Of a stretch of 64,000 bases of DNA, positions 34,771 to 43,905 are shown piece by piece (positions within the stretch are counted from its first letter, which is position 1; each line of letters opens with the position of its first letter). The notes beneath the pieces are model-generated. The model was not told the DNA's origin. It did not search any database and saw nothing but the letters and a program-made list of their open reading frames with translations. A program made the position numbers and the translations under genes. Source of the DNA: Taibaiella sp. (GTDB lineage: Bacteria > Bacteroidota > Bacteroidia > Chitinophagales > Chitinophagaceae); NCBI GenBank assembly GCA_016786705.1, contig JAEUVV010000009.1, positions 248,001-312,000 on the forward strand, given 5' to 3'.

Positions 34771-34778
34771 TATCTTTG
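34771..34778 (+). promoter_or_regulatory. Promoter -7 box of the glycogen-synthase-like/DUF4270/glmS run
   Basis: TATCTTTG matches TAnnTTTG. It lies 155 bases before the ATG at 34934, giving an unusually long leader. No convincing -33 TTTG is seen. Confidence 0.45.
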
Positions 34779-34841
34779 CAAATTAAAACAATTAATTTTT
34801 GTTTGATAAAGAACAAAGGTTAAAAAAAGTTGTGACAATTG

Positions 34842-34860
34842 AAACGGACCGGCCGTTTTT
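34842..34860 (+). promoter_or_regulatory. Terminator-like hairpin inside the leader
   Basis: AAACGG (34842-34847) and CCGTTT (34853-34858) flank a 5-base loop and run into TTTTT (34856-34860). It lies 73 bases upstream of the ATG at 34934 and downstream of the -7 box, so it could be an attenuator; the stem is short. Confidence 0.3.
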
Positions 34861-34933
34861 AGTGGTTAAGAAATTACCTTTTTTGAATAACCATTTGTTG
34901 CGATCTGAAATTGTAAAAATAAACTGTGTTTGA

Positions 34934-35749
34934 ATGTCTAAGAAAAGAGTTTTAATCATCACAAGTGAACTTGCGCCCTATTTAGAATCCTCTGATTTTG
35001 CAGAATTACTAAACAAATTATCCGTTAAGACCTTTGACTCCGGAATGGAGATAAGGGTTATTATGCCAAGGTTCGGAACTATTAATGAACGTCGCCACCG
35101 CTTGCATGAAGTCGTGCGCCTGTCGGGGATCAATGTTGTAGTGGATAAAGAAGATCATCCATTACTGATCAAGGTAGCTTCGCTTCCCAACGCCCGTTTG
35201 CAGGTTTATTTCATGGATAATGAAGATTTCTTTAAACGTAAATTCGTTTACCGGGACGCGGAAGAAAAATTCTATACCGACAATACAGAACGTATGATCT
35301 TTTTTGCAAAAAGCTCTCTCGAAATTGTAAAAAAATTCGGATGGCCTCCTGATATCATACATTGTCATGGCTGGATGACCAGCTTAGTACCCATGTTCTT
35401 AAAAACTGCGTATAAAAAAGAGCCGGTATTCTCCCAGTCAAAATCTGTTTTTACCGCTCAGCCAAAACAATTTGAAGAAAAATTGTCGGAGGATATGTTT
35501 AAAATGGTACTAAATAGCGTTCCTATTAAAGATAAGGATCTGGAACCTTACGGAAATGACAATGAAGGTCTGATGTACGGTGCCTGCAAATATGCAGACG
35601 TTGTAATCCATGCAGAGGGTAAGTTAAGCGATAATATTATGAATGATTTCAAATCATCCAAATCAAAGAAAGTCGTACCTTATAACAATGAATGGAGCGA
35701 AGATATCAGTAGTCTTTTCGAAATTTACCAAACCTTAACAGTAGATTAA
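34934..35749 (+). CDS. Glycogen/starch-synthase-like protein, N-terminal domain only
   Basis: A 271-residue protein matching only the N-terminal Rossmann half of GT5 glycogen synthases (usually about 470-500 residues). The opening VLIITSELAPYLESSDFAELL corresponds to the region that normally holds the ADP-glucose-binding K-x-G-G-L motif, which is absent here. IIHCHGWMTSLVPMFLK (about 139-155) matches the conserved HxHDW-like region. The C-terminal nucleotide-binding half is missing. This short form recurs in Bacteroidota next to DUF4270 and glmS; it is unlikely to be an active synthase and may have a regulatory role. Confidence 0.8.
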   Translation: MSKKRVLIITSELAPYLESSDFAELLNKLSVKTFDSGMEIRVIMPRFGTINERRHRLHEVVRLSGINVVVDKEDHPLLIKVASLPNARLQVYFMDNEDFFKRKFVYRDAEEKFYTDNTERMIFFAKSSLEIVKKFGWPPDIIHCHGWMTSLVPMFLKTAYKKEPVFSQSKSVFTAQPKQFEEKLSEDMFKMVLNSVPIKDKDLEPYGNDNEGLMYGACKYADVVIHAEGKLSDNIMNDFKSSKSKKVVPYNNEWSEDISSLFEIYQTLTVD

Positions 35750-35787
35750 GTATAATTAATTCATTTTCGCTAAAAATTGACCTTAAG

Positions 35788-37206
35788 TTGATATCACATT
35801 ATTCAAAAAGTCTGATAAAAGCCTTAGCTGTGTGCACAGGCTTTTTTTCTTTAATCGCCTGCAAAGAGAGCTCCGTCACCAAATCCGGTGGTTTAATACC
35901 TGAAGTGGATAACATCAATACATTTGCAAAATCGGCAAGTGATTTTGATATTACGTTTAGCCATGGTACTACGGATGCCATTATTACCAGTAGCTTCACT
36001 TATGACCATAATGGCAGTTCAAGCCCTTTAAACGCAGTTGCTATCGGGGCCTATACGGATCCCTTCTTCGGTCAGACCGTGGCTTCCGCACATTTGCAAA
36101 TGACCCCCTATGGGCCTGCTTTTGAATTTCCTGCCGATGCGGTGATTGACTCCGCGGTTTTAGTATTACCTTACATAATAAATAGTATTGCTGGTAGCTA
36201 TTACGGCGATACAAACGCCGTAAGTATCTGGAATATTTATAAAAATGACGCGGCTATGGAAAAAAAGGTTTATTACTCATCAGACAGTATAAAAACCGGA
36301 CAATTAATAGGCAAGGGAACCATAAATTACCAACAGTTCAAAAGCGGTGCACAACAAATTTTAGCGGCAACAAACGATACGACGACCTCACAATTGCGCA
36401 TAAAGTTAAACCAAAGCTTTGCAGCAGAGGTGTTTGCAGCAGATACTTCTGTCTTTGAAAATTCTACTAATTTTTTTAATTATTTAAAAGGCATTACCAT
36501 TAGTCCAGACCTGACACAGGAGCAAAAGTTCTTAGCTTATTTCCTGCTTCCATCAGGCACAACAATTGAACAGAAAATGTTATCTAATGCCAGAATAGAA
36601 TTTCACTACCATACGCCAACGGACACTACGTTCTCTAGCATAGTGGTCAGGCCGAGTGTTTGCGCCTATTTCTCCGGTATACAACAAAAAAACAACAACT
36701 TCCCGGTAGCCAACCTGCTCACACGCAATTCGGATTCCATACTTATGCAAAGCCAGCCGGGACTGAGAACCGACCTTACCATAACCGGTTTAAATGATAT
36801 CCCGCTTTCTGTGATCAATAAAGCAGAGTTTGTATTTACGGTTCAGAACCCGCCCCTGGGTTACCTGCTGCCATTCAGCCCTATAATTCCTGTGATCGTT
36901 AACGACGCGGGTACAGAGGTACCACTTTACGAGCGTATTGATAATAACGGCTCTGCGAATGATGCCGGTATCACTATGGTTAATCCGTATGCACAGAAAG
37001 TTGACATCGGCGGGGTATCCTATACACAATTTAAGATCAATCTCCCCAGGACGGTACAACAATATATCCTGGAACGGAAAGACAAAATAACGATTCGTCT
37101 CAAAGGAACAAATTACAACCCGGGCATGTACCGGATCCTTGCCTACGGACTGAATAGCAGTGATGACCTGAAGTTTAAGTTTAATCTAATTTACACAAAA
37201 AAATAA
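35788..37206 (+). CDS. DUF4270 family lipoprotein
   Basis: A 472-residue exported lipoprotein: signal segment with lipobox SLIAC (about residues 21-25) followed by a beta-rich DUF4270 domain covering most of the length. Function of DUF4270 is unknown. The frame has no ATG before the signal peptide; TTG at 35788 is the best available start, 39 bases after the preceding stop. It sits between the short glycogen-synthase-like gene and glmS, a conserved order in this phylum. Confidence 0.85.
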   Translation: MISHYSKSLIKALAVCTGFFSLIACKESSVTKSGGLIPEVDNINTFAKSASDFDITFSHGTTDAIITSSFTYDHNGSSSPLNAVAIGAYTDPFFGQTVASAHLQMTPYGPAFEFPADAVIDSAVLVLPYIINSIAGSYYGDTNAVSIWNIYKNDAAMEKKVYYSSDSIKTGQLIGKGTINYQQFKSGAQQILAATNDTTTSQLRIKLNQSFAAEVFAADTSVFENSTNFFNYLKGITISPDLTQEQKFLAYFLLPSGTTIEQKMLSNARIEFHYHTPTDTTFSSIVVRPSVCAYFSGIQQKNNNFPVANLLTRNSDSILMQSQPGLRTDLTITGLNDIPLSVINKAEFVFTVQNPPLGYLLPFSPIIPVIVNDAGTEVPLYERIDNNGSANDAGITMVNPYAQKVDIGGVSYTQFKINLPRTVQQYILERKDKITIRLKGTNYNPGMYRILAYGLNSSDDLKFKFNLIYTKK

Positions 37207-37216
37207 CTAAAAATTT

Positions 37217-39055
37217 ATGTGCGGTATAGTTGCATACTTAGGAGAAAGAGAAGCATACCCGGTATTGATCAAAGGCTTAAAAAGATTAGAGTACAGAGGA
37301 TACGACAGCGCCGGCATAGCATTATTGAACACGGACCTGAATGTCTATAAAAAAGCAGGAAAGGTATCAGAACTGGAGCATTTCGTAGCGGATAAAAACA
37401 TCAAGGGGAATATTGGCATAGGTCATACCCGCTGGGCTACACACGGTGTTCCTAATGATACCAACGCGCATCCGCACATGTCCAATTCAGGACAGTTTGC
37501 CTTAGTACATAACGGCATTATTGAAAACTATGCTCCTTTAAAAGAGCAATTACAAAAAAGCGGTTATGTCTTCCATTCACAAACGGATACTGAAGTCCTT
37601 GTTAATCTTATTGAAGAAGTAAAAAAACAAGAAAACGTATCCCTCGAAGATGCAGTGCGTATCGCATTAAACCAGGTAATCGGCGCTTACGCGATTGTGG
37701 TGATCGATAAAGAAAATAATGATCGACTGATCGCCGCCCGTAAAGGAAGCCCTTTGGTGGTAGGTATCGGCGAGTCTGAATTTTTTGTAGCTTCAGATGC
37801 CTCCCCGATCATTGAATATACCAAGCACGTGGTCTACCTGGATGACCAGGAATACGCGATTATCGACCGGGACGGCACCTTTACTGTAAAGACCCTGGGC
37901 AACGTGGAAATCTCTCCTTTTATACAGCAATTACAATTAGACCTTGAGTCTATTGAGAAAGGCGGCTTTGAGCATTTCATGCTGAAAGAAATTTATGAAC
38001 AACCTAAAGTGATCAAAGATGCGATCAGGGGCAGGATGAATGCTACCGATGGCTGGATTAAACTGGGCGGGGTAAGCGAATTTGCCAACAGGATCAATAA
38101 TGCCAAGCGCATTATCATTACCGCCTGTGGTACATCCTGGCACTCCGGCCTTATCGCTGAATACCTGATTGAGACCCTGGCCCGTGTACCGGTAGAAGTA
38201 GAATATGCTTCAGAATTCAGGTACCGCAACCCGATCGTTAATGAATCGGATGTGGTAATAGCCATCTCTCAATCCGGAGAAACGGCGGATACCCTGGCAG
38301 CTATCGAGATCGCTAAAGAGCGCCAGGCGCTGGTATATGGTATTTGTAATGTGATCGGCTCTTCGATCGCCCGCGCTACCCATGCCGGTTCTTATACCCA
38401 TGCCGGACCTGAGATTGGTGTTGCTTCAACAAAAGCATTCACTACACAGGTAGTTATTTTAACTTTAATGGCTTTACAATTAGCCCAGCAAAAAGGTACC
38501 ATTTCCCTTTCTTATTTAAGACAAGTACTTTACGAATTGGAGAACCTGCATGAAAAACTGGAGGCGACCCTTAAGCTGGATAGTCATATCAAAGAAATAG
38601 CATCAAAAATTAAAGATGTGGAGAATGCCCTGTACCTGGGTCGCGGCTATAACTTCCCGGTTGCGCTGGAAGGTGCGCTAAAGCTAAAAGAGATCTCTTA
38701 TATCCACGCGGAAGGGTATCCTGCGGCAGAGATGAAGCATGGCCCAATCGCTTTAATTGATGAAAACCTGCCGGTAATTATCCTGGCGACCAATGAAAGT
38801 GCTTATGAGAAAATCGTTTCTAACGTACAGGAAGTAAAAGCCAGAAAAGGTATCGTAATCGCGGTCGTGAATGAAGGGGATACACAAATCAAGCAAATGG
38901 CAGACTATGTGATCGAAGTGCCAAAAACAGAAGAGGTACTCAGTCCTTTGGTAACCATGATCCCGCTGCAATTATTGTCTTACCACATAGCCGTTATGCG
39001 CGGCGCGAATGTAGACCAACCAAGAAACCTGGCTAAGTCTGTAACCGTAGAATAA
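37217..39055 (+). CDS. glmS: Glutamine--fructose-6-phosphate aminotransferase
   Basis: A 612-residue enzyme that makes glucosamine-6-phosphate from fructose-6-phosphate and glutamine, the entry step to UDP-GlcNAc. Nucleophile Cys2 (MCGIVAYLG), glutaminase-domain motifs GIGHTRWATHG, then two SIS domains with ACGTSWHSG (about 304-312) and SQSGETADT, and the C-terminal LAKSVTVE are all present. Begins ten bases after the DUF4270 gene, so it is co-transcribed. No glmS ribozyme is recognised upstream. Confidence 0.97.
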   Translation: MCGIVAYLGEREAYPVLIKGLKRLEYRGYDSAGIALLNTDLNVYKKAGKVSELEHFVADKNIKGNIGIGHTRWATHGVPNDTNAHPHMSNSGQFALVHNGIIENYAPLKEQLQKSGYVFHSQTDTEVLVNLIEEVKKQENVSLEDAVRIALNQVIGAYAIVVIDKENNDRLIAARKGSPLVVGIGESEFFVASDASPIIEYTKHVVYLDDQEYAIIDRDGTFTVKTLGNVEISPFIQQLQLDLESIEKGGFEHFMLKEIYEQPKVIKDAIRGRMNATDGWIKLGGVSEFANRINNAKRIIITACGTSWHSGLIAEYLIETLARVPVEVEYASEFRYRNPIVNESDVVIAISQSGETADTLAAIEIAKERQALVYGICNVIGSSIARATHAGSYTHAGPEIGVASTKAFTTQVVILTLMALQLAQQKGTISLSYLRQVLYELENLHEKLEATLKLDSHIKEIASKIKDVENALYLGRGYNFPVALEGALKLKEISYIHAEGYPAAEMKHGPIALIDENLPVIILATNESAYEKIVSNVQEVKARKGIVIAVVNEGDTQIKQMADYVIEVPKTEEVLSPLVTMIPLQLLSYHIAVMRGANVDQPRNLAKSVTVE

Positions 39056-39078
39056 TAAGCATTTCAAATGCACTGATA

Positions 39079-39113
39079 TTAAAAATGCCTGCTATCAAAA
39101 AGCAGGCATTTTT
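39079..39113. terminator. Bidirectional terminator between glmS and the lipid operon
   Basis: AAAAATGCCTGCT (39081-39093) pairs with AGCAGGCATTTTT (39101-39113). T runs on both strands; convergent genes end at 39055 and 39145. Confidence 0.9.
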
Positions 39114-39144
39114 AATTGTATCTATTCTCCCATTTTTGCTTGGC

Positions 39145-39969
39145 CTATTCATCCAGAAACAGATCAGTATAGAGCGCGGCCCCAGGTATTACCGAATATT
39201 TTGAAAAGTCGCTTATACCTTCGTTACGTAACACGGCTTCATCAATCAACGTCTGGCCGTTATAGGCTTTATTTTCTTTACTCAAAATAGCCAATGCTGC
39301 ATCAGCCATAATATCGGGTGTACGGCTTTTATGGGCTAATGTTTCACCACCCAGCAGGTTACGCACCGCGGCTGTATCAATGGTTGTTTTAGGCCATAAA
39401 GTATTAGAGGCCACATTATAGCCTTCCAGCTCTTCTGCCCAACCCAGTGCCAGCATGGTCATACCATATTTGGCAATGGTGTAGGCAGCATGTTTGCCCA
39501 ACCACTTCGGATTCAGATTGATGGGCGGAGACAAAGTAAGTATGTGCCCGGCTTGCGATTTTTTCAGGTAAGGTAAACAGGCTTTTCCTACCAGGAAAGT
39601 GCCCCTGATATTAATATCATGCATCAGGTCAAATTGTTTAGCGCTCAGCATTTCTGTTGGACTGAGGTAAATGGCAGACGCATTATTGATCAATATATCA
39701 ATACCATTGAAAGTTGCCGCTGTCTTTTCAACCGCATCTAGGATGGCCGCCTCATCCCTGATATCACATTGAATAGGCAAGGCTTTGCCACCCGCCTTTT
39801 CAATCGCTTCAGTCACGGAATAAATAGTCCCTCCCAGCCTGGGGTCTTCCACTACCGATTTAGCAGCGATGGCCACATTGGCGCCGGATGCAGCTAGCTT
39901 TAAAGCTATAGCCGCTCCTATTCCCCTGCTGCCACCCGTTATAAATACTGTTTTATTGTTTAATTGCAT
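39145..39969 (-). CDS. HSDL2-like SDR oxidoreductase
   Basis: A 274-residue SDR resembling the N-terminal part of hydroxysteroid dehydrogenase-like protein 2. Cofactor motif TGGSRGIG (11-18), NNAS (96-99), catalytic Ser147, Tyr163 and Lys167, and the long insert after the beta-2 strand (SVVEDPRLGGTIYS) typical of HSDL2. The HSDL2 sterol-carrier domain is absent. It is the last gene of the lipid run, ten bases after the acyl-CoA-binding protein gene, suggesting a fatty acyl or sterol substrate. Confidence 0.85.
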   Translation of the reverse strand: MQLNNKTVFITGGSRGIGAAIALKLAASGANVAIAAKSVVEDPRLGGTIYSVTEAIEKAGGKALPIQCDIRDEAAILDAVEKTAATFNGIDILINNASAIYLSPTEMLSAKQFDLMHDINIRGTFLVGKACLPYLKKSQAGHILTLSPPINLNPKWLGKHAAYTIAKYGMTMLALGWAEELEGYNVASNTLWPKTTIDTAAVRNLLGGETLAHKSRTPDIMADAALAILSKENKAYNGQTLIDEAVLRNEGISDFSKYSVIPGAALYTDLFLDE

Positions 39970-39979
39970 AGTTGCTCAT

Positions 39980-40240
39980 TTAATCTTCCGTGGCCAGCAG
40001 GCTGGTCACCAGGTCTACGTATTTTTCCTTTGACACTTCACTTGATTGCCCTTTTAATTCCAGCCAGGCATTGTGCTTCGCCTTAGCCACAAAGTCAAAC
40101 ATATTGTAATCCCCTTTTTCAGGGGCATCCCCTTCGGTTGCTTGCTTGAACAGGCTGTAGAGCTCTAACAACACATCGTTGGAAGGTTTTTCTTTTAAGG
40201 TCTTACTTAAAACGACCGCTTCTTCAAAATTCATATCCAT
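39980..40240 (-). CDS. Acyl-CoA-binding protein
   Basis: An 86-residue four-helix acyl-CoA-binding protein (ACBP). Signatures are LYSLFKQATEGD (27-38), FDFVAKAKHNAWLELKG (48-64) and SKEKYVDLV. The family binds long-chain acyl-CoA in the cytosol and is patchy in bacteria. Its place in a run with acyl-CoA ligase, dehydrogenase and thioesterases fits an acyl-CoA buffering role. Lies 19 bases after the DUF2147 gene. Confidence 0.92.
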   Translation of the reverse strand: MDMNFEEAVVLSKTLKEKPSNDVLLELYSLFKQATEGDAPEKGDYNMFDFVAKAKHNAWLELKGQSSEVSKEKYVDLVTSLLATED

Positions 40241-40259
40241 TGTTTTTAACAGGAACCCA

Positions 40260-40694
40260 CTATCGGGTGGTCCGGGTCCAGACCGTAGTTCTACCTAATA
40301 AACTGATACCCACATAGCCCCGTATGTTCAATTTATTATTGCCGTCAGGTGTGATCTTACAGGAGTAGCTTTTCCCGTTTTTAGGATCATAGATCGTCCC
40401 GTCTTCATAAATACTACCGCTTTTCTTAAACCCGCTCAGGATATTTAAACCCATGATAGGCCTGGTTTTCAGTTTCGCATTAGTGTTGAACTTATCTACT
40501 TTGGGCTTGCCGTCCCTGTTAGGCTCTTTCAGCCAGACGATCTTCCCGTAATATTTACCATCAGTAGCTTTGAAGATCTCTATTTTAGCATCTTTGACAT
40601 CGTTAAACCAAAAACCCGTAATCTCCTGCGCTTTGGCAGATACCATAAAGATCAACAAAGAAAGAATGAGTAACAGACTTATTTTCTTAAACAT
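40260..40694 (-). CDS. DUF2147 family exported protein
   Basis: A 144-residue protein with a signal peptide (about 1-22, VSAKAQ) and a DUF2147 beta-barrel-like domain: GFWFNDVKDAKIEIF, YYGKIVWL, PIMGLNILSGF and the DPKNGKSYSCK segment. DUF2147 proteins are periplasmic or secreted and their ligand is not known, although the fold is lipocalin-like. Lies 34 bases after the SGNH hydrolase gene within the lipid run. Confidence 0.88.
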   Translation of the reverse strand: MFKKISLLLILSLLIFMVSAKAQEITGFWFNDVKDAKIEIFKATDGKYYGKIVWLKEPNRDGKPKVDKFNTNAKLKTRPIMGLNILSGFKKSGSIYEDGTIYDPKNGKSYSCKITPDGNNKLNIRGYVGISLLGRTTVWTRTTR

Positions 40695-40728
40695 AATTGC
40701 TGCATTTTATTCGTTAAAAATATATTAT

Positions 40729-42075
40729 CTAAGGGAATTTCACCCCGCCATAACCAGAGGCATCTACCAGTGGCACAAAGGCATTATATTTTGTATTGAT
40801 TGCTTTGATAAATTCATTGGCCAGCAGCACATTCCCGATCGGCGTAAGGTGTATACCGTCCAGGGAGAAAGCCCCGCCTGTAACAAATGTAGTACCTATT
40901 TTACGGCCATTCACTTCTACCCCCACTGTTTTCACATGTTGTAAAAAGCTTGCCACATCTACATAAGCCAGTCCCTTTTCTGTAGCTACAGAACGGATCT
41001 TTTGGTTAAAATTCGTAGTCGCGGTCCTGATTTGGCTTAATTCTGCTGTAGTGAGAATATACTGATTCGCGATAGGCTTGCTGGAGCCCCAGCCCGCTTT
41101 TAAAGAATCCTGTGGTGTACTTAATAATACCAGCTCTCCCGGTTTCATTTGCCGGAGGCCCGATGGCGCATCCGCATCAGCTATAATAAAGCCATTTGCC
41201 CCTATTTTAAACGATGCAACCAGGCCTGCAGTAATCAATGGAGCATAGGCATTATTAAGCGCATCGGCCTGTGCCTGCGCGGTAAGTACCAAACCATTAT
41301 ATGGAATTGTCGTAAAGAAAGGAGCAGTTGTTACATCCGCGATATTGGCCAAAGCACCCTTAGCCCCACCCGCTACCAAAGTGGTCACCAGAGCATCGTA
41401 GCTGGCCGAGAAGCCGATACCCGGGGCGCCTTCCATTGGGGTAATACTACTTCCGGCACCACCACTCGTAGCATAACCAAGCACATCATTACTACCCAGG
41501 AATACGGTAAAGAAAGTAGGATGTTGTGCCGCTGCATCGCTAAGCATAGATGCGGTAGCAGGCGCCGTGGTCATCCTGGTAAAAAACGGGTTATAATTGC
41601 CTGCACCGTTAGCCGGGTTACCGTAACCCGGAAAAATGGCTGTCGTAACTTTAGCCCCGGGCACGCCCATATTATTGAAAGGCCCCTGGTTAGCAACACT
41701 GCTGGTAAAAATGGTCATATCACCGCTTGGCGCTACCGGCCTCGGGGTAAGGGCGCCATTGACTACAGATAAGGCCAGGCGTGCATTACCTGAGATTCCG
41801 ACCCCTACAGACGACCGGTCGACCAAAGGTTGCCTGAACTCGCCGCCGCCTACCTGCCTTAACTGCTGGGCAATCAGGTAAGGATAAGCAACCATCTGAC
41901 CATCATAATAAAGGGCATTATCGGCATAGCCGGCGGTGAGCGAATTACCGATCGCTACGTATTTTGTAAAGTCGGCATCACCAGCACTTACTTTGGTTTT
42001 GGCATCTTTTTTACAGGATGCCCAACTTAAAGCTGTTATGGCTATTACCGTCATGAATAGATTGAACCGTTTCAT
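40729..42075 (-). CDS. SGNH/GDSL hydrolase family lipoprotein
   Basis: A 448-residue exported protein with lipobox SWASC (Cys21) and an SGNH hydrolase fold. Block I is AIGNSLTAGYAD (about 42-53; GNSL in place of GDSL), block III is FLGSNDVLGY, and the catalytic Asp/His pair is in DGIHLTPIGN. Likely an esterase or lipase at the outer membrane. Its position directly after the FadL porin gene (29 bases) suggests that it frees fatty acids that FadL imports; this is inference. Confidence 0.88.
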   Translation of the reverse strand: MKRFNLFMTVIAITALSWASCKKDAKTKVSAGDADFTKYVAIGNSLTAGYADNALYYDGQMVAYPYLIAQQLRQVGGGEFRQPLVDRSSVGVGISGNARLALSVVNGALTPRPVAPSGDMTIFTSSVANQGPFNNMGVPGAKVTTAIFPGYGNPANGAGNYNPFFTRMTTAPATASMLSDAAAQHPTFFTVFLGSNDVLGYATSGGAGSSITPMEGAPGIGFSASYDALVTTLVAGGAKGALANIADVTTAPFFTTIPYNGLVLTAQAQADALNNAYAPLITAGLVASFKIGANGFIIADADAPSGLRQMKPGELVLLSTPQDSLKAGWGSSKPIANQYILTTAELSQIRTATTNFNQKIRSVATEKGLAYVDVASFLQHVKTVGVEVNGRKIGTTFVTGGAFSLDGIHLTPIGNVLLANEFIKAINTKYNAFVPLVDASGYGGVKFP

Positions 42076-42104
42076 AAAATAAAATTTTGAATCATTAACA
42101 AGCT

Positions 42105-43325
42105 TTAAAATTTATAAGTAAGGCCTACAGAAGGCAACCAGATCGTGAAATTGTAAGTACCGTTGATACCACTGACGATATTTTCATCTTTGCGGTTAAT
42201 AAACTCTGCCAATAAAGCCGCATCTACCCGGAATCTTTTGGTAAAGTTATAGCTCGCGCCTATAGACGGGTTAATACGGTTCGCATCCGGCACATCTGGA
42301 TTGACATAGCCATCCGGTATCGGGGATTTACTGAAAAAAGCACCTGCTCTTAATTCGTATTTATTTTCTGAAAGGTATTCTACCCCGGCCCTGACAGAGA
42401 AACCTGTATTATATTCCCTTATCAGGTCGCTGCTCATTGAGCCGGCAACAGGGGCCGTTTCATAATTGATACGCACGGTGTCATATTTTGACCAATCCGA
42501 CAAATAGCCTTCGAGATTAACGGTCCAGTTTTTAGTAGGTTTATACGTCATCCCCAGACCGAATATTTGTGGTAAAGGTAAGGTAGCGTTGACGTCCTGA
42601 TTGGGAAAATTACCGGAGACAGAAGCCGGAACATTGAACTCGGCAGTACCGCTACTGGTCTTCATATTAAGCGCTGATCGGTAGGTAAGGGCCAATGCCA
42701 GCTGATTGGTGACCGCATAATAGAGCCCCGCGTTTACACCAAAGCCATTTGCCCTGCAATCAATAGATGCCGTTCCGAAATCGCCATTACTGAATTGTAC
42801 GGGTACATCTTTCTGGATCTGAACATGGCCATAAGTATACACCAATCCCAACCCAACACCCAGCTTATTGGAAATCCTATAGCTTACCGTAGGCTGAAAA
42901 GAGATAGAAAGCAGCGCAATTTCACGGGTTTCAAACCTTCCCGCAGAACCTGGTTCCCATCTCATGGTGCTGCCAAATGGGGTATAAATGGAAAGACCAT
43001 ATTTAAACCGGCTCTTTTCCCTGCCATAAGCCGCACTTAAGTTGAAGGGTGTGACCACAGGGTTATCGGAATGGCTTTCCACGTTAGTGTTCGCATCGGT
43101 AAACGTTCCTTTTGAAAAAGCAGGAGTAATACCGAAAGTAATATCATTGGCGGCTAAAAACGCAGTGCTACCGGGGTTGGTAAACATAGCGGTAGCATCT
43201 GTAGGATCGGCAAGACCGGTGCTTCCCTTTCCTATTTGCCGGGTACCCTGTAGATTGAGTTGATAGCCCTGGGCAAAGACCGCCATAGGTGCTAAAAGTG
43301 CAAAACCTGTAAATAGTTTTTTCAT
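42105..43325 (-). CDS. FadL/TodX (OmpP1) family outer-membrane transporter
   Basis: A 406-residue outer-membrane barrel with signal peptide (about 1-19) and the FadL N-terminal hatch motif region GKGSTGLADPTDATAMFTNP (about 33-52). The family lets long-chain fatty acids or other hydrophobic compounds cross the outer membrane. The barrel ends SVGLTYKF with the usual C-terminal Phe. The beta-oxidation genes upstream on the same strand support fatty acid uptake. Confidence 0.92.
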   Translation of the reverse strand: MKKLFTGFALLAPMAVFAQGYQLNLQGTRQIGKGSTGLADPTDATAMFTNPGSTAFLAANDITFGITPAFSKGTFTDANTNVESHSDNPVVTPFNLSAAYGREKSRFKYGLSIYTPFGSTMRWEPGSAGRFETREIALLSISFQPTVSYRISNKLGVGLGLVYTYGHVQIQKDVPVQFSNGDFGTASIDCRANGFGVNAGLYYAVTNQLALALTYRSALNMKTSSGTAEFNVPASVSGNFPNQDVNATLPLPQIFGLGMTYKPTKNWTVNLEGYLSDWSKYDTVRINYETAPVAGSMSSDLIREYNTGFSVRAGVEYLSENKYELRAGAFFSKSPIPDGYVNPDVPDANRINPSIGASYNFTKRFRVDAALLAEFINRKDENIVSGINGTYNFTIWLPSVGLTYKF

Positions 43326-43396
43326 CCTGACACTTATTTTAATGGGTTAATAAATAGAATTTAATATACTCAACTGTTGTAGGAATACGGTTCTTG

Positions 43397-43903
43397 CTAA
43401 GCCGGTGTAGCTACTTTATTCCAGGCTTTCAGCTGCCATTCGATCTCTCCCGTACAAATATGGTTCCCCGATTCATCATACACTTTAGCTACAAAAGTTT
43501 TTGTGAGGGCATTCTCAATTTTCAAACCCTCTATGATTTTTTCGAGCTCCTCTTCGCTAATTCCCCAGCGTATATGCACTTTAGACCTGGCCTGGTAATG
43601 GTAAGTCATCCTGATCGACTTCAGCAATAAGCGGTACTGCTTCGGATCGATACGCAACATCAGGCTTAATCCTACCGTGTATTCACATAGTGTGGCCAGC
43701 AGGCAGGCATGTATCCCTTTGACATGATTCCGGTTTGCTTTGCTATATGGCGCTTCTACCATTAAGGCCTCTTCTTCAAAACCAGTAACCTTAAGTTTAT
43801 GCGGGTGGTTAAAAGGTACAGTATGCCACAGTATACGGTTGAACAGCCACCTGAAAAAAGGACTGTCCCTGCCTTTCCGGTAATAGAGCTGGAGCTTGTT
43901 CAT
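43397..43903 (-). CDS. DUF4442 hotdog-fold protein
   Basis: A 168-residue cytosolic protein of the DUF4442 family, predicted hotdog fold related to thioesterases. The segment NHVKGIHACLLATLCEYTVGL (about 59-79) is the conserved helix and approach of this family. Starts two bases after the thioesterase gene, consistent with co-translation. Substrate unknown; an acyl-CoA or acyl-ACP thioesterase role is plausible in this operon. Confidence 0.85.
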   Translation of the reverse strand: MNKLQLYYRKGRDSPFFRWLFNRILWHTVPFNHPHKLKVTGFEEEALMVEAPYSKANRNHVKGIHACLLATLCEYTVGLSLMLRIDPKQYRLLLKSIRMTYHYQARSKVHIRWGISEEELEKIIEGLKIENALTKTFVAKVYDESGNHICTGEIEWQLKAWNKVATPA

Positions 43904-43905
43904 GG

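Larger units (their letters stand above)
34634..34933. other. 300-base divergent intergenic region
   Basis: AT-rich gap between panC (minus) and the glycogen-synthase-like gene (plus). It holds a plus-strand -7 box at 34771-34778, an AT-rich palindromic patch near 34643-34656 (TTGAT-A-ATCAA and neighbours) and a hairpin with a T run at 34842-34860. No reading frame of note and no RNA gene is recognised. Confidence 0.6.

Noticed and set aside
34779..34933. Possible glmS ribozyme or riboswitch in the leader of the glmS run
   Set aside because: No glmS ribozyme core sequence is seen, it is far upstream of glmS with two genes between, and the ribozyme class is typical of Firmicutes.
41149..41772. 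Plus-strand open frame of 207 codons opposite the SGNH lipoprotein gene
   Set aside because: Arg/Cys/His-rich shadow of a gene with intact SGNH motifs on the other strand.
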